Assembly (NCBI GenBank): GCA_025352665.1
Contig: JANXSM010000058.1
Location: forward strand, 1 to 64,000
Direction of reading: 5' to 3'
Length of the DNA: 64,000 bases
Source of the DNA: Rhodospirillales bacterium
GTDB taxonomy: Bacteria > Pseudomonadota > Alphaproteobacteria > Acetobacterales > Acetobacteraceae
The notes beneath the pieces were generated by a model. The model was not told the origin of the DNA, did no database searches, and saw only the letters and a list, made by a program, of their open reading frames with translations. Positions 1 through 9,661 of the stretch are shown one piece after another (the first letter of the stretch is position 1; each line of letters opens with the position of its first letter). Both the position numbers and the translations under genes were made by a program.

Positions 1-852
1 CTTGACCCGTCTCGCGGTCTTGGGCGACAGTCCGAGCAACGATTTGATCGCGGCAGAAGTCTGCGAGCGTGCCTTTAGTTCCAGCAACTGGCCCATCAGT
101 GTCAGCGAGATGATCACCGCCGCCGCCTCGAAATAGACCGACACCCGACCCATCGAAACGAAAGACGCGGGGAACACACCGGGAGCGACAGTGGCAACCA
201 CGCTGTAGATGAAGGCCGCCGAGGTGCCCAGGCCAATCAGCGTCCACATGTTCGGGCTGCGATGGACCACCGATTGCACACCCCGTTCAAAGAACGGCCA
301 CCCGGCCCACAGCACGACCGGTGTTGCCAGAACGAACTGGATCCAGTTGGAAATCTGCATCGGCACAAGTTGGTTGAGGCCAAGTGCCGGAAAATGGCCG
401 CCCATCTCAAGAATGAACACCGGGGCCGCCAACACGGCCCCGATCCAGAGCCTACGCGTCATATCCGCCAGTTCGTGGTTCGGCGTCGCCTCCGCACTGA
501 TTTCAACCGGCTCCAACGCCATCCCGCATTTCGGACAGCTGCCCTGCCCGACCTGGCGAACCTCCGGGTGCATCGGACAGGTGTAGATCGCACCCGGCTT
601 CGCTGCGGGCGTTGCAGCCTTGGGCGCCAGGTATTTGGCCGGATCGGCCGCGAACTTGGTCCGGCACCCGGCGCTGCAGAAATGGTAGCGTGTGCCTTGA
701 TGGTCGAAGCGGTGTTTGGAGGTCGCGGGGTCGACCTTCATGCCGCAGACCGGGTCTGTCACTGCCGTCGCCGAAACTGGGGAAAGGGCCGTGTGTCCGC
801 ACCCGCATGCTCCCGCGTTATCGCGGGGATCGCTGTGCCTATGCTCGCTCAT
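1..852 (-). CDS. Copper-translocating P-type ATPase, N-terminal part (runs off window)
   Basis: Inner-membrane ATPase that exports copper or related metals. The first 284 residues are visible and the gene continues past base 1. After a short Cys/His-rich start (C16, C18, H20) comes a YHS-type metal domain (DPVCGMKVDP at 33-42, then C59 and C63). A heavy-metal-binding domain follows at 90-115 (YTCPMHPEV, then CPKCGM). Hydrophobic segments of the ATPase core begin at about residue 135. This order (YHS, then HMBD, then P1B core) is known for CopA/SilP-like pumps. The phosphorylation (DKTG) and CPC motifs lie outside the window. The ATG at 852 is preceded about 60 bases upstream by a CueR-like palindrome, which supports copper-responsive control. 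Confidence 0.9.
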   Translation of the reverse strand, partial: MSEHRHSDPRDNAGACGCGHTALSPVSATAVTDPVCGMKVDPATSKHRFDHQGTRYHFCSAGCRTKFAADPAKYLAPKAATPAAKPGAIYTCPMHPEVRQVGQGSCPKCGMALEPVEISAEATPNHELADMTRRLWIGAVLAAPVFILEMGGHFPALGLNQLVPMQISNWIQFVLATPVVLWAGWPFFERGVQSVVHRSPNMWTLIGLGTSAAFIYSVVATVAPGVFPASFVSMGRVSVYFEAAAVIISLTLMGQLLELKARSQTSAAIKSLLGLSPKTARRVK

Positions 853-908
853 GATATTGTCACTCCATGGGGCGTGCCCCGCGCGGACGCCCTTTTGGGT
901 AACGGATC

Positions 909-931
909 GACCTTCCCATGGTGGGAAGGTC
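909..931 (-). promoter_or_regulatory. CueR/MerR-type operator for the copper ATPase
   Basis: Perfect 9-bp arms GACCTTCCC and GGGAAGGTC are separated by 5 bases. On the minus strand the sequence reads TTGACCTTCC...GGAAGGTC, so the palindrome starts within a -35 hexamer (TTGACC) and fills the spacer. This is the arrangement of the E. coli copA promoter bound by CueR, where a 19-bp spacer is used. The -10 here (around GATCCG) is weak. No merR/cueR gene is present in the window. Confidence 0.75.
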
Positions 932-987
932 AAGATCAATCTTCGCGAAGGTGAACCGTTCCGAAGCGGGCGGAGCCAGATCGAGCC

Positions 988-2523
988 TCAGGCGTCGCAT
1001 ATAGCTTGGTGGTAGACGTCCTGGTAGCTGCGGGCGGCGGTGGTCCAGCCGGCGGGACGTTGCATGGCTGCGGACTTCATGCGTTCCAGACCGCGCCCGC
1101 GGAAGGTCTCCATGGCGCGGTGAATGGTTCGTCGCAGGCTACCGGCGGACGGCTTGTTGAACAGGAAGCCGGTGACGTTGTCCTGGATGGTATCGGCGAG
1201 GCCGCCGGTCTTGTGGGCGATCGGCAGCGAGCCGAAGCGCTGGGCATACATCTGCGACAGGCCGCAGGGCTCGAAGCGTGACGGCATCAGTAAAAAATCA
1301 CTGCCGGCGTACATCCGCCGCGCGGTGGTTTCGTCGAAGCCGATCTTGACGCCGATGTCTTCCGGGTGGCGGGCGGCGAGTTCCACCATGGCGCGTTCCA
1401 GTTCCGGCTCACCCTGGCCGGTGGCCACCACCTGGCCACCCTGGGCGAGGATGGCACTGGCGGCATCGACCACAAGATCCACGCCCTTCTGGTGCACCAG
1501 GCGCGACACCAGGGCGAACAGCGGTCCAGCGCTACCCCTAAGGCCGAACGAGTCGCGCACCTCGGCCGCGTTGTTGAGCTTGCCGGAGAAGTCGTGTATG
1601 TCGAAATGATGATCCAGATGCGGGTCGTTCTCGGGGTTGTAGCTCTCGTCGATGCCGTTGAGGATGCCGGTTAACCGGCCCTCGTCGGCACGGTTGCGCA
1701 GCAGCCCGTCGAGCCCGCAACCGAGTTCCGGCGTCAGGATCTCGCGCGCGTAAGTCGGGCTCACCGTCGTCAGATGCGAGGCATAGTACAGACCTGCCTT
1801 GAGAAACGAGACCTTGCCGTAGAATTCGACGCCCTCGGTTTGGAAAGCGCTGTCCGGGATGCCCAACGCTGCGGTACGCTCGCGGTTGAACAGGCCCTGA
1901 TAGGCGAGGTTGTGCACCGTGAGGATGGTGGGCGTCGGCACGCCGCGCCAAGTCATGTACGCTGGCGCCATGGCGGACGGCCAGTCGTTGACATGCACAA
2001 GGCCGGGCTTCCAGCCGAGGCCGGGCAGGCCTGCGGCGATCTCGGAAGCGGCTAGCCCGAGTCGGGCGAAACGCAGGTCGTTGTCGGCGAATTCAACTCC
2101 GTTGGCATCGACGTAGGGCGAGCCCTGGCGGTCATACAGTTCCGGGCAGATCACCACGTAAAGGATCAGCCCGTCCGTGGCCTCCATCGCCGCGATCTTG
2201 CAGGCGGGGATGGCATTCAGCGCCGGCAGTTCGGCCAGCACCGTCAAGCCGGTGGCGCGGGCCAGTACCGCCGTGTAGCCGGGGATCAGAATACGCACAT
2301 CCAGCCCGTTCTGACGCAGCACGCGCGGCAGATAGGCAGAGATTTCACCCAGACCACCAGCCTTCAGCAGATCGGCGATTTCGGAAGTCACGAAAAGCAC
2401 ATCCTGGTTGTCCGCCTCGCCATCGTTGCAAGCTGCGGAAACCTGAGACAGGCCGGGGCGGGACTGGCCTACTCCCTCGTCGATCAGCTGGACGATACCG
2501 ATGTCCATCCTCAATCGCTCCAA
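988..2523 (-). CDS. glgA: Glycogen synthase (ADP-glucose, GT5)
   Basis: Cytoplasmic enzyme that transfers glucose from ADP-glucose to a growing alpha-1,4-glucan. It is 511 residues, slightly longer than the usual 470-490. The N-terminal ADP-glucose loop reads KAGGLGE (K54-E60) where KTGGL is usual. The C-terminal GT5 block (PCGLSQMYAQRFGSLPIAHKTGG) is intact. The first 40 residues do not resemble the family, so they are either a lineage-specific extension or the true start is later. There are no other glg genes nearby, so it is not in a glycogen operon here. About 135 bases separate its end from the copper ATPase start, which has its own operator. Confidence 0.9.
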   Translation of the reverse strand: MERLRMDIGIVQLIDEGVGQSRPGLSQVSAACNDGEADNQDVLFVTSEIADLLKAGGLGEISAYLPRVLRQNGLDVRILIPGYTAVLARATGLTVLAELPALNAIPACKIAAMEATDGLILYVVICPELYDRQGSPYVDANGVEFADNDLRFARLGLAASEIAAGLPGLGWKPGLVHVNDWPSAMAPAYMTWRGVPTPTILTVHNLAYQGLFNRERTAALGIPDSAFQTEGVEFYGKVSFLKAGLYYASHLTTVSPTYAREILTPELGCGLDGLLRNRADEGRLTGILNGIDESYNPENDPHLDHHFDIHDFSGKLNNAAEVRDSFGLRGSAGPLFALVSRLVHQKGVDLVVDAASAILAQGGQVVATGQGEPELERAMVELAARHPEDIGVKIGFDETTARRMYAGSDFLLMPSRFEPCGLSQMYAQRFGSLPIAHKTGGLADTIQDNVTGFLFNKPSAGSLRRTIHRAMETFRGRGLERMKSAAMQRPAGWTTAARSYQDVYHQAICDA

Positions 2524-2956
2524 TCTTTGTGGCTAAAATGTGAACGGTTGGTGGTCGCATTTGGTTCCGTATCGGCGCGCACACGGCACGGTTTCCGATC
2601 GAACAGTCCGGGGCTCTTCGCATTCTCGAAGATTTTGGAAAAACGCTGAACCTTCTGTGCAGACAATGCGGCAATGGAAATTCATATCGGCTTTGGCTCG
2701 GTGTGCGCCTGCCCGCAGCCGACCCCCATGGTGCTGATGCCACGCGCACGTCCAGAGCGGCAGTGCGACCTGGTGACGATCGAGACGATTAACTTCGCGC
2801 CCGTTCGGCCAGAGCGGGATGGCGTCTGATAGGCGACGTCATCTCGCTCTAGCCTTCTGTTTTAGCGAGCAATTTTATCGCAAGGTTGGTTCAACCTCAG
2901 GCGATATTGCTCCGGTGCGTAGCATTTTGGGCGAAGCGCGGTGCGTTGCACCGATT
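2524..2956. other. Intergenic region upstream of glgA, holding a palindromic repeat
   Basis: This 433-base stretch has no convincing gene; reading frames on both strands lack start signals and recognisable protein. It contains the upstream region of glgA at its left side. At 2811-2911 it holds a copy of an intergenic repeat also found at 24516-24683. The part at about 2540-2810 shows nothing I recognise. Confidence 0.6.
2811..2911 (+). repeat. Intergenic palindromic repeat, copy A
   Basis: A hairpin with 16-base arms (2811-2826 and 2835-2850, a few mismatches) around an 8-base loop TGATAGGC. It is followed directly by a 63-base AT-richer block (2849-2911). That block recurs inverted at 24621-24683 with about 58 of 63 identical bases, and the hairpin recurs at 24516-24555. 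Both copies lie between genes, as expected of a REP/BIME-like dispersed element. Confidence 0.8.
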
Positions 2957-3796
2957 TCAGCGCAGGATCGGGCCTGCTTCCAGCAAGGCCAGGTTCTGTT
3001 GTGCGAGATCGGCGGTACCGCTGTCGGGCGACAGGCTGATGGCGCGCTCCCAATCGGTGCGGGCACCGTCTGGATCGTTGTTCTGCTGGCGCAGGATGCC
3101 GCGCTCCAGCAGCGCCTCCGGACGGTCAGGGTCGAGAATGAGGGCGCGGTTAATGTCGTCCTGCGCCAGGTCGGGCTGCCCCATGTGGCGCCAGGCGGAG
3201 CCTCGGAACGTATAGGCGTCCGGTCGCCTGGGGTCGAAGTCAAGCGCGCGGGTGAGGTCGTCGATGCTGTCCTGGTAGCGCTCCAGCAGCCCGGCGGCGA
3301 CGGCACGGTCGATCAGCAGGTCGGGATCATCGGGCGACAGGCTGAGTGCGAGGGTGGCGGCGCCAAAGGCGTGGGCGGCATCGCCTGCAATCAGCCAAGC
3401 CTGGTCCGCCTGGCCATAGACGGTGGCGCGAGAGGTTTCGGTGCCTTTGCTGGAAGCGGCGAGCTGTTCGAGCATGGTGGCACCTTTTTCCGGCTCGCCC
3501 AGCGCAATCGTGGCCAGGCCCAGGCAATGGGTGGCGCCGTCGCCACCGCCGGTGGCTTCCCACGCTTCAGCAAAGCTGGATGCGCCGGCGGGGTCGTTGG
3601 TCAGCATGCCCAGGCATTTCTCGTAGTCACCGCCCTCGGCGATGCGCGGCGGCACCGGCGGGATGGGCAGCGGCCCATCGTCATCGCTCGACTCGATGGC
3701 GGCAGGCGTATCTTGGGCGAGGACGTACCAGACTGTTCCAGCGGCGGCCAACGCCAACAGCGCGACCCCGCCGATGATCGCATGGCGCGTTTTCAT
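2957..3796 (-). CDS. Membrane-anchored TPR-repeat protein
   Basis: A 279-residue protein with an N-terminal hydrophobic anchor or signal segment (about residues 7-27, IIGGVALLALAAAGTVWYVL). An acidic linker follows, then helical repeats with TPR spacing (for example ALDFDPRRPDAYTFRGSAW and ALILDPDRPEALLERGIL). It is probably periplasmic and membrane-tethered, acting as a protein-interaction scaffold; the partner is unknown. The start at 3796 is chosen because the hydrophobic segment follows immediately. It is divergent from the epimerase gene, with only 47 bases between the starts. Confidence 0.8.
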   Translation of the reverse strand: MKTRHAIIGGVALLALAAAGTVWYVLAQDTPAAIESSDDDGPLPIPPVPPRIAEGGDYEKCLGMLTNDPAGASSFAEAWEATGGGDGATHCLGLATIALGEPEKGATMLEQLAASSKGTETSRATVYGQADQAWLIAGDAAHAFGAATLALSLSPDDPDLLIDRAVAAGLLERYQDSIDDLTRALDFDPRRPDAYTFRGSAWRHMGQPDLAQDDINRALILDPDRPEALLERGILRQQNNDPDGARTDWERAISLSPDSGTADLAQQNLALLEAGPILR

Positions 3797-3843
3797 GGCA
3801 TGTGCAGTGTAGTCTGTCTGACGGGTCAGGGGCAAACGGAGCC

Positions 3844-4713
3844 ATGGTCGAGCATTCACTGGTGATTTGCGGGTTGGGCTACGCGGGCGGCGCGGTGGCG
3901 CGTGCAGCGCTGGCGGCGGGGTTCTCGGTCTGGGCTACCAGTCGCGACCCGAAGGGTGTGCAGGCGCCCCCGGGCGTGGTGCTGGTGGGCTTCGATGTCG
4001 CCGGCCCCATTCTGGCGCAGGCGAGCCATGTGCTGGGGACGGCACCGCCCGGCGAGCAGGGCGATCCCGTGCTGCACGCGTACGGCCCGGTGCTGCTGGC
4101 CAGCCGCAAGCTGGTCTGGGCGGGCTACCTGTCCACCACCGGCGTCTACGGCGACCGCGGTGGCGGATGGGTGGACGAGACGAGCAAGGTCGCACCGGGC
4201 ACCGCCAGGGCCACGCGACGCGTGGCGGCCGAGCAGGAATGGGCCAGGCTGTCCGGCCATATCGCCGTCGACCTGTTCCGCGTGGCCGGGATCTACGGGC
4301 CTGGACGATCGGTGTTCGACGATCTCAGGGCCGGCCGGGCGCGCCGCATCGTCAAGCCCGGCCATGCGTTCGGCCGAATTCACCGCGACGACATCGCAGG
4401 CGCGGTGGTGCAGGCCGCCCTGCACCCGCCGCTACCGGGCGTGCGCGTGCTGCATCTGTCAGACAACGTGCCGGCCGAAAGTTCGATCGTGATCGAGGAG
4501 GCGGCGCGGCTGCTGAATATGGCGCCGCCGCCGGCCGTGACCTACGCCGAGGCCGAGCCCGTCATGAGCGACATGGCGCGCAGCTTCTGGGCGGAGAACC
4601 GCAAGGTTTCCAGCGCGGCCACCCAGTCCCTGCTTGGCTATCGCTGGCGCTACAAGGATTATCGCGCGGGGCTAGCCGCCATCCTGGCCGAGGAGCGGGT
4701 CGAGCAGGGCTGA
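3844..4713 (+). CDS. NAD(P)-dependent epimerase/dehydratase-like protein (atypical SDR)
   Basis: A 289-residue Rossmann protein of the extended/atypical short-chain dehydrogenase type. The nucleotide-binding motif is GLGYAG (G10, G12, G15). An STTGVYGD segment matches the catalytic region of YeeZ-like epimerases. The substrate cannot be deduced. The ATG at 3844 starts the Rossmann strand without extension. Its last 42 bases overlap the 3' end of the convergent hydrolase gene. Confidence 0.8.
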   Translation: MVEHSLVICGLGYAGGAVARAALAAGFSVWATSRDPKGVQAPPGVVLVGFDVAGPILAQASHVLGTAPPGEQGDPVLHAYGPVLLASRKLVWAGYLSTTGVYGDRGGGWVDETSKVAPGTARATRRVAAEQEWARLSGHIAVDLFRVAGIYGPGRSVFDDLRAGRARRIVKPGHAFGRIHRDDIAGAVVQAALHPPLPGVRVLHLSDNVPAESSIVIEEAARLLNMAPPPAVTYAEAEPVMSDMARSFWAENRKVSSAATQSLLGYRWRYKDYRAGLAAILAEERVEQG

Positions 4714-5457
4714 CAGGGTTCTGATCAGCAAAGCCAGGTCCTGCGGGCGGGACAGGCGGTGGTCGCCGTCCTTGATGAGGCTGATTTCGACATCCTCGGA
4801 CGCGACCTGCGCCGAGATCTTAAGGGCCGTCTCCCACGGCACGTCGGGGTCGCGCTGGCCTTGCAGCAGCCGCAACGGGCAGGCGACGGGGATCGCCGAG
4901 TCGAGCAGCGTATGGCGGCGACCGTCCTCGATGAGGTCGCGGGTGATCACCAGGGGAGGGCCGTATTCGCTCGGCACCTCCAGCCGGCCTTCCTGCAGCA
5001 GTTTCTGCTGCTCGGCCGGCGCCATCGACTGCCACATCAGCGTTTCCGTGAAATCCGGTGCCGCCGCGATGCCGATGACACCAGCGACTCGGGCCCCCAT
5101 GTCGCGCGCAAGCAGCATGGCGATCCATCCCCCCATTGAACTGCCGATCAATATCGCGGGAAATTCACCGAGTTCCTCGATCACCTGCCGGGCGTCCTCG
5201 GTCCAGCGGCCGATCGTGCCATCGGTGAAGGCGCCGTCGCTTTCGCCATGGCCGGAATAGTCCAGCCGCAACATCGCCTGCCCACGATCGGCGCAGAAAT
5301 CCCGCACGGCCAACGCCTTGGCGCCCGACATGTCGCTGGCGAAACCGGGCAGGAACACCACCATCGGCCCGCGGCCGGCAAGCCTTGCCCAGGCGAGATG
5401 TATCCCGTCGCCGCGATCCAGCCGTCCATTATGCTCCATGGGCGCAGAGTCTTTCAT
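4672..5457 (-). CDS. Alpha/beta hydrolase
   Basis: A 261-residue alpha/beta-fold hydrolase. The nucleophile elbow is G105-S-S107-M-G109. A likely acid lies in the segment RDPDVPWE, and a catalytic histidine is in DGDHRLSRP. The oxyanion strand reads VVFLPGFASD. Palmitoyl-thioesterase or peptidase-like family members look similar, so the substrate is unknown. The start could instead be the in-frame ATG six codons later; neither has a good ribosome-binding site. It converges on and overlaps the epimerase gene. Confidence 0.85.
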   Translation of the reverse strand: MKDSAPMEHNGRLDRGDGIHLAWARLAGRGPMVVFLPGFASDMSGAKALAVRDFCADRGQAMLRLDYSGHGESDGAFTDGTIGRWTEDARQVIEELGEFPAILIGSSMGGWIAMLLARDMGARVAGVIGIAAAPDFTETLMWQSMAPAEQQKLLQEGRLEVPSEYGPPLVITRDLIEDGRRHTLLDSAIPVACPLRLLQGQRDPDVPWETALKISAQVASEDVEISLIKDGDHRLSRPQDLALLIRTLSALLDPLLGQDGG

Positions 5458-5501
5458 CCTGTCTGCGCTTTCAATCGCGCAACACCATGATATAGCGCGG
5501 C

Positions 5502-6653
5502 ATGAGTGATTTTTCGCCCCCCACCTCTCCGGTGGTGCTTCAAGTTTTGCCGGCGCTCGGCGGTGGTGGCGTGGAACGGGGCACCGTTGAGATGTCGGCC
5601 GCCATCAGCCGGGCAGGCGGCACGGCCCTGGTGGCAAGCGCCGGTGGGTTGTTGGCCTCCAGCGTCGAGCGAGCCGGCGGCCGCAACCTGCTGATCCGCT
5701 CCATGCCGAGCAAGAACCCGTGGCGGATCTGGCGCAACGCGGCCCGTCTGGCCAGGCTGATCCGCAGCCAGAAGGTGGAACTGGTGCATGCCCGCTCCCG
5801 CGCCCCGGCATGGTCGGCCTATTGGGCGACGAGGCGCACCGGCGTGCCGTTCGTGACCACCTATCATGGTGCCTATAACGAGAACGCACCGTTCAAACGC
5901 GAATACAACGCGGTGATGGCGAAGGGCGACATCGTCATCGCCATCAGCCGGTTCATTGAACAGCTGATCGTCACCCGCCATAGCGTTGATCCCGCAAGGA
6001 TCCGCATGATCCATCGCGGCGTGGACCCAGCCGTGTTCGACCCCGATCGCGTGGGTCCGGACCGGATTATGAAGCTCAGCCGCGCCTGGCGGCTGGAGGA
6101 TGGCCAGCCAGTGGTGCTGCTGCCTGGCCGCATCACGCGGTGGAAGGGCCAGGCGGTGCTGATCGATGCACTGGCCCAGATGGCCACCCGCGATGTGTGC
6201 GTCGTGCTGGTCGGCGCCGACCAGGGGCGCGCGAAGTTTGTGGCCGAGCTGTCGGCCCAGGCGGAGCGCCTCGGCATCGCCGCGCGCGTGCGCATGGTCG
6301 GCCATTGCGACGATATGCCCGCGGCCTTGAAGCTCGCCGATGTCGTGGTCAACGCCTCGACCGACCCGGAGGCGTTCGGCCGCGTGGTCATCGAGGCGCA
6401 GGCGATGGCCTGCCCGGTGATCGGCACCGACCACGGCGGCGCCGTCGAGACCATCGACCACGATGTGACTGGCTGGCGCGTGCCGCCTGGCGACCCCGCG
6501 ACACTGGCGCAGGCGCTGGACTACGTGCTGTCGCTGTCGCACGAGGATCGGGCCAGCGTGGGGCAGGCGGCCCGGCAGTCGGTGTGGGACAACTACACCA
6601 CCTCACGCATGCAGGAAGCCACGCTGGCGGTGTATCGAGAACTGTTGGGATGA
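5502..6653 (+). CDS. Glycosyltransferase family 4
   Basis: A 383-residue GT-B glycosyltransferase, probably cytoplasmic or peripheral on the inner membrane and active in lipopolysaccharide or envelope polysaccharide synthesis. The N-terminal domain opens with VLPALGGGGVERG, typical of GT4. The C-terminal donor-binding region holds the E-x7-E pattern (EAFGRVVIEAQAMACPVIGTDHGG). The next gene, a GT9 transferase, overlaps it by four bases (ATGA), so the two are co-translated. The acceptor is not predictable from sequence. Confidence 0.9.
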   Translation: MSDFSPPTSPVVLQVLPALGGGGVERGTVEMSAAISRAGGTALVASAGGLLASSVERAGGRNLLIRSMPSKNPWRIWRNAARLARLIRSQKVELVHARSRAPAWSAYWATRRTGVPFVTTYHGAYNENAPFKREYNAVMAKGDIVIAISRFIEQLIVTRHSVDPARIRMIHRGVDPAVFDPDRVGPDRIMKLSRAWRLEDGQPVVLLPGRITRWKGQAVLIDALAQMATRDVCVVLVGADQGRAKFVAELSAQAERLGIAARVRMVGHCDDMPAALKLADVVVNASTDPEAFGRVVIEAQAMACPVIGTDHGGAVETIDHDVTGWRVPPGDPATLAQALDYVLSLSHEDRASVGQAARQSVWDNYTTSRMQEATLAVYRELLG

Positions 6654-7555
6654 CCCGAATCCTGGTGGTGCGGCTCGGCGCCCTCGGGGATTTCGTGCTC
6701 TCCTTCGGCCCGTTCGCCGCCATCCGCGCGCAGCATCCGAACGCCGAGATCACGCTGCTGACCACAGCGCCCTTTGCAGGCCTCGCTGCATCATGCCCTT
6801 GGTTCGACCATGTCATCGTCGATGCCCGGCCACGCTTGTGGAATCCGGTCGGGCTTTGGCGTCTGGCGCGGTCGCTGCGTGGCTTCGATTTCGTCTATGA
6901 TCTGCAGACCTCCGGCCGGTCCTCGAAGTATTTCTTCCTGGCGGGCCGGCCGCGCTGGTCCGGCATCGCGCCGGGCTGCTCGCATCCCCAATCGGATCCC
7001 GCGCGAGAGGTGCTGCACACCATCGAACGCCAGCGCGACCAACTCCGCATCGCGGGGATCGTGGAATTCCCGCGCCCCGACCTCGGCTGGCTGACCGCAA
7101 TGCCGGCCCCCGACCTGCCGGAGCGGTTCGCGCTGCTGGTGCCCGGTGCCGCATCGAGCCGGCCGGCCAAACGCTGGCCCGTGCAGAATTTTGCCGAAAT
7201 CGCGGTGATCCTGCAGGCCCGCGGCCTGGTGCCGGTGATCGTCGGCGCCGCGGCGGAGGCGCCGATCGCTGCCATCATCCAGGCCGCCTGCCCCGAAAGC
7301 GTCGACCTCACCGGCCGGACCCGTATCGAGGCGTTGTTCCCGATCGCCGCCCGCGCCAGCCTCGCCGTCGGCAACGACACCGGCCCAATGCACATTGCCG
7401 CCGCGATGGCATGCCCCTGCGTGGTGCTGTTCTCCGCCGACAGCGACCCGGCGCTGACCGCGCCACGCGCGCCTGACGGCGGCTGGCCGGTGACCTTGCG
7501 CGAAACCAACTTGGCAGATCTGCCCGTTCAAAGGGTTGCCGCGGCGCTGCCTTGA
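6650..7555 (+). CDS. Glycosyltransferase family 9 (heptosyltransferase-like)
   Basis: A 301-residue transferase of the ADP-heptose:LPS heptosyltransferase type. The N-terminus (ILVVRLGALGDFVLSFGPFAAIRAQHP) and the donor-site motif GNDTGPMHIAAAM are diagnostic of GT9. It probably adds a heptose or related sugar to the LPS core on the inner face of the inner membrane. The start ATG overlaps the stop of the GT4 gene (ATGA), which indicates coupling. thrS starts 38 bases downstream. Confidence 0.9.
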   Translation: MTRILVVRLGALGDFVLSFGPFAAIRAQHPNAEITLLTTAPFAGLAASCPWFDHVIVDARPRLWNPVGLWRLARSLRGFDFVYDLQTSGRSSKYFFLAGRPRWSGIAPGCSHPQSDPAREVLHTIERQRDQLRIAGIVEFPRPDLGWLTAMPAPDLPERFALLVPGAASSRPAKRWPVQNFAEIAVILQARGLVPVIVGAAAEAPIAAIIQAACPESVDLTGRTRIEALFPIAARASLAVGNDTGPMHIAAAMACPCVVLFSADSDPALTAPRAPDGGWPVTLRETNLADLPVQRVAAALP

Positions 7556-7593
7556 CGCCATAGAGCACGGCCGCTTACCAATACGAGGATAGT

Positions 7594-9525
7594 ATGCCCG
7601 CGATCACCCTGCCCGACGGTTCGGAACGCCGTTTCGATGGGCCAGTGACGGGGACCACCGTGGCCGCCTCGATCGGCCCAGGCTTGGCGCGTGCCGCCCT
7701 CGCCATGCAGCTCGACGGCAAGCTGATCGATCTCTCCACTGAGATCACCCAGGAAAGCCGCGTCCGTTTCATCACCCGCCGTGATCCCGAGGCGCTGGAG
7801 ATGATCCGCCACGACTGCGCCCACGTGCTGGCGGAGGCGGTGCAGGAGCTGTTCCCCGGCACACAGGTGACCATCGGCCCATCCATCGAGAACGGCTTCT
7901 ATTACGACTTTGCCCGCGACGAGCCATTCACTCCTGCCGATTTCCCGTCGATCGAGGCGAAGATGCGCGAAATTATCGCCCGCGGCGCACCGTTCCAGCG
8001 CGAAGTCCGCGACCGCTTCGAGGCGATTGCACACTTTGAAGCCCGCGGCGAAGGCTACAAGGCCGAGTTGATCCGCGACCTGCCCGAGACGGAAACGATC
8101 ACCTTCTACAGCCAGGGCGACTGGATCGATCTGTGCCGCGGTCCGCACATGCGCACCACGGCGGATGTCGGCACGGCGTTCAAGCTGATGAAGGTGGCCG
8201 GCGCCTATTGGCGCGGCGATCACCGCAACCCGATGCTGACGCGCATCTACGGCACCGCTTGGCGCGACCAGAAGGAGCTCGACGCGCATCTGACGATGCT
8301 GGAGGAGGCGGAAAAGCGCGACCATCGTCGCATCGGCCGCGATATGAACCTGTTCCATTTGCAGGAGGAGGCCACTGGTAGCGTATTCTGGCATCCCAAG
8401 GGCTGGAAGCTGTACAGCACGGTGCAGAGCTACATGCGTCGCCAGCTCGACGCCAATGGCTACCAGGAGGTCAAAACCCCACAGCTGGTTGATCGGTCCC
8501 TGTGGGAAGCCTCCGGTCATTGGGACAACTACCGGGAGCACATGTTCCTCACCCAGGTGGAGGACGAAAAGAAGTTCCTCGCCCTGAAGCCGATGAACTG
8601 CCCCTGCCACGTGCAGATTTTCCGCCACGGTCTGCGCAGCTATCGCGAACTGCCGCTGCGCATGGCCGAATTCGGCGCCTGCCATCGCTACGAGCCCTCA
8701 GGGGCCTTGCACGGCATCATGCGCGTGCGCGCCTTCACCCAGGATGACGCGCATATTTTCTGCACCGACCAGCAGATCGCGCCGGAAACCGCACGTTTCG
8801 TCGCCCTGTTGGCCGAGGTCTACCGCGATCTCGGCTTTGACAGCTTCAGGGTGAAGTTTTCCGACCGCCCAGTGCTGCGCGCCGGCAACGAAGCAGACTG
8901 GGACCGCGCCGAGCAGGCCCTGCGTGAGGCCTGCAACCTGGCTGGAGTGGAATACGAGCTGAACCCGGGCGAGGGCGCCTTCTACGGCCCGAAGCTGGAA
9001 TTCGTGCTGCGCGACGCCATCGGTCGCGACTGGCAGTGCGGCACCTTGCAGGTGGATTACGTGCTGCCCGAAAGGCTCGATGCCGAATATGTCGGCGAGG
9101 ACAGCCAGCGCCACCGTCCGGTGATGCTGCATCGCGCCATTCTCGGCAGCTTCGAGCGCTTCCTGGGCATTCTGATCGAGCAATACGCCGGCCGCTTCCC
9201 GCTGTGGCTGGCGCCGGTGCAGGTCGCCGTGGCCAGCATCGTTTCCGACGCCGAGCCCTACGCACTCGAAGTGGCGGCCGCGCTGAAGGCGTGCGGCATG
9301 TCGGTGGTGACCAACACGGCCAACACCAAGATCAACGCCAAGATCCGCGATTATAGCCTGCAACATGTGCCGGTCATTGCCGTCGTCGGCCGCAAGGAGG
9401 CGGAAGAACGCACGGTTGCGTTGCGCAGGCTGGGGGGCGAGGCACAGCAGACGTTGTCGCTCGAAGCAGCGGTGAAGCTGCTTGCACTGGAAGCCAGCCC
9501 ACCCGATATCACGCGCCGAATGTAA
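7594..9525 (+). CDS. thrS: Threonyl-tRNA synthetase
   Basis: Charges tRNA-Thr in the cytosol. The 643-residue length is normal. Domains in order: TGS (1-60), the editing domain with HxxxH ([11 protein letters not shown]) and ENGFYYDF, then the class II catalytic core. The core holds the zinc-site cysteine motif MNCPCH and motif 2 ([17 protein letters not shown]). The anticodon-binding domain is at the C-terminus ([10 protein letters not shown]). It lies upstream of infC, as in many bacteria, but rpmI and rplT do not follow. Confidence 0.98.
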   Translation: MPAITLPDGSERRFDGPVTGTTVAASIGPGLARAALAMQLDGKLIDLSTEITQESRVRFITRRDPEALEMIRHDCAHVLAEAVQELFPGTQVTIGPSIENGFYYDFARDEPFTPADFPSIEAKMREIIARGAPFQREVRDRFEAIAHFEARGEGYKAELIRDLPETETITFYSQGDWIDLCRGPHMRTTADVGTAFKLMKVAGAYWRGDHRNPMLTRIYGTAWRDQKELDAHLTMLEEAEKRDHRRIGRDMNLFHLQEEATGSVFWHPKGWKLYSTVQSYMRRQLDANGYQEVKTPQLVDRSLWEASGHWDNYREHMFLTQVEDEKKFLALKPMNCPCHVQIFRHGLRSYRELPLRMAEFGACHRYEPSGALHGIMRVRAFTQDDAHIFCTDQQIAPETARFVALLAEVYRDLGFDSFRVKFSDRPVLRAGNEADWDRAEQALREACNLAGVEYELNPGEGAFYGPKLEFVLRDAIGRDWQCGTLQVDYVLPERLDAEYVGEDSQRHRPVMLHRAILGSFERFLGILIEQYAGRFPLWLAPVQVAVASIVSDAEPYALEVAAALKACGMSVVTNTANTKINAKIRDYSLQHVPVIAVVGRKEAEERTVALRRLGGEAQQTLSLEAAVKLLALEASPPDITRRM

Positions 9526-9646
9526 AACCGGCTGGCGTCGACGCATCCATCATGTGTCGACAGCAAGACGGGCAGGTGTCGATCACGTGACATTGCTTGA
9601 AACGGTCGGTCCGGAAGTGCAAAAGACCAGCCGACAGAAACTTTGA

Positions 9647-9661
9647 CAGGAGACCACCATA
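9647..9661 (+). promoter_or_regulatory. Ribosome-binding site and ATA start of infC
   Basis: The sequence CAGGAGACCACCATA places a strong AGGAG six bases before an in-frame ATA. The later ATG at 9674 has only ATAGCCAGACCACCC before it, with no purine-rich site. This decides for the non-canonical start. Confidence 0.75.

Noticed and set aside
988-2523. Starch/sucrose-synthase alternative for the glycogen synthase
   Set aside because: The KAGGLGE loop and C-terminal GT5 block match bacterial GlgA; no extra domain of other synthases is visible.
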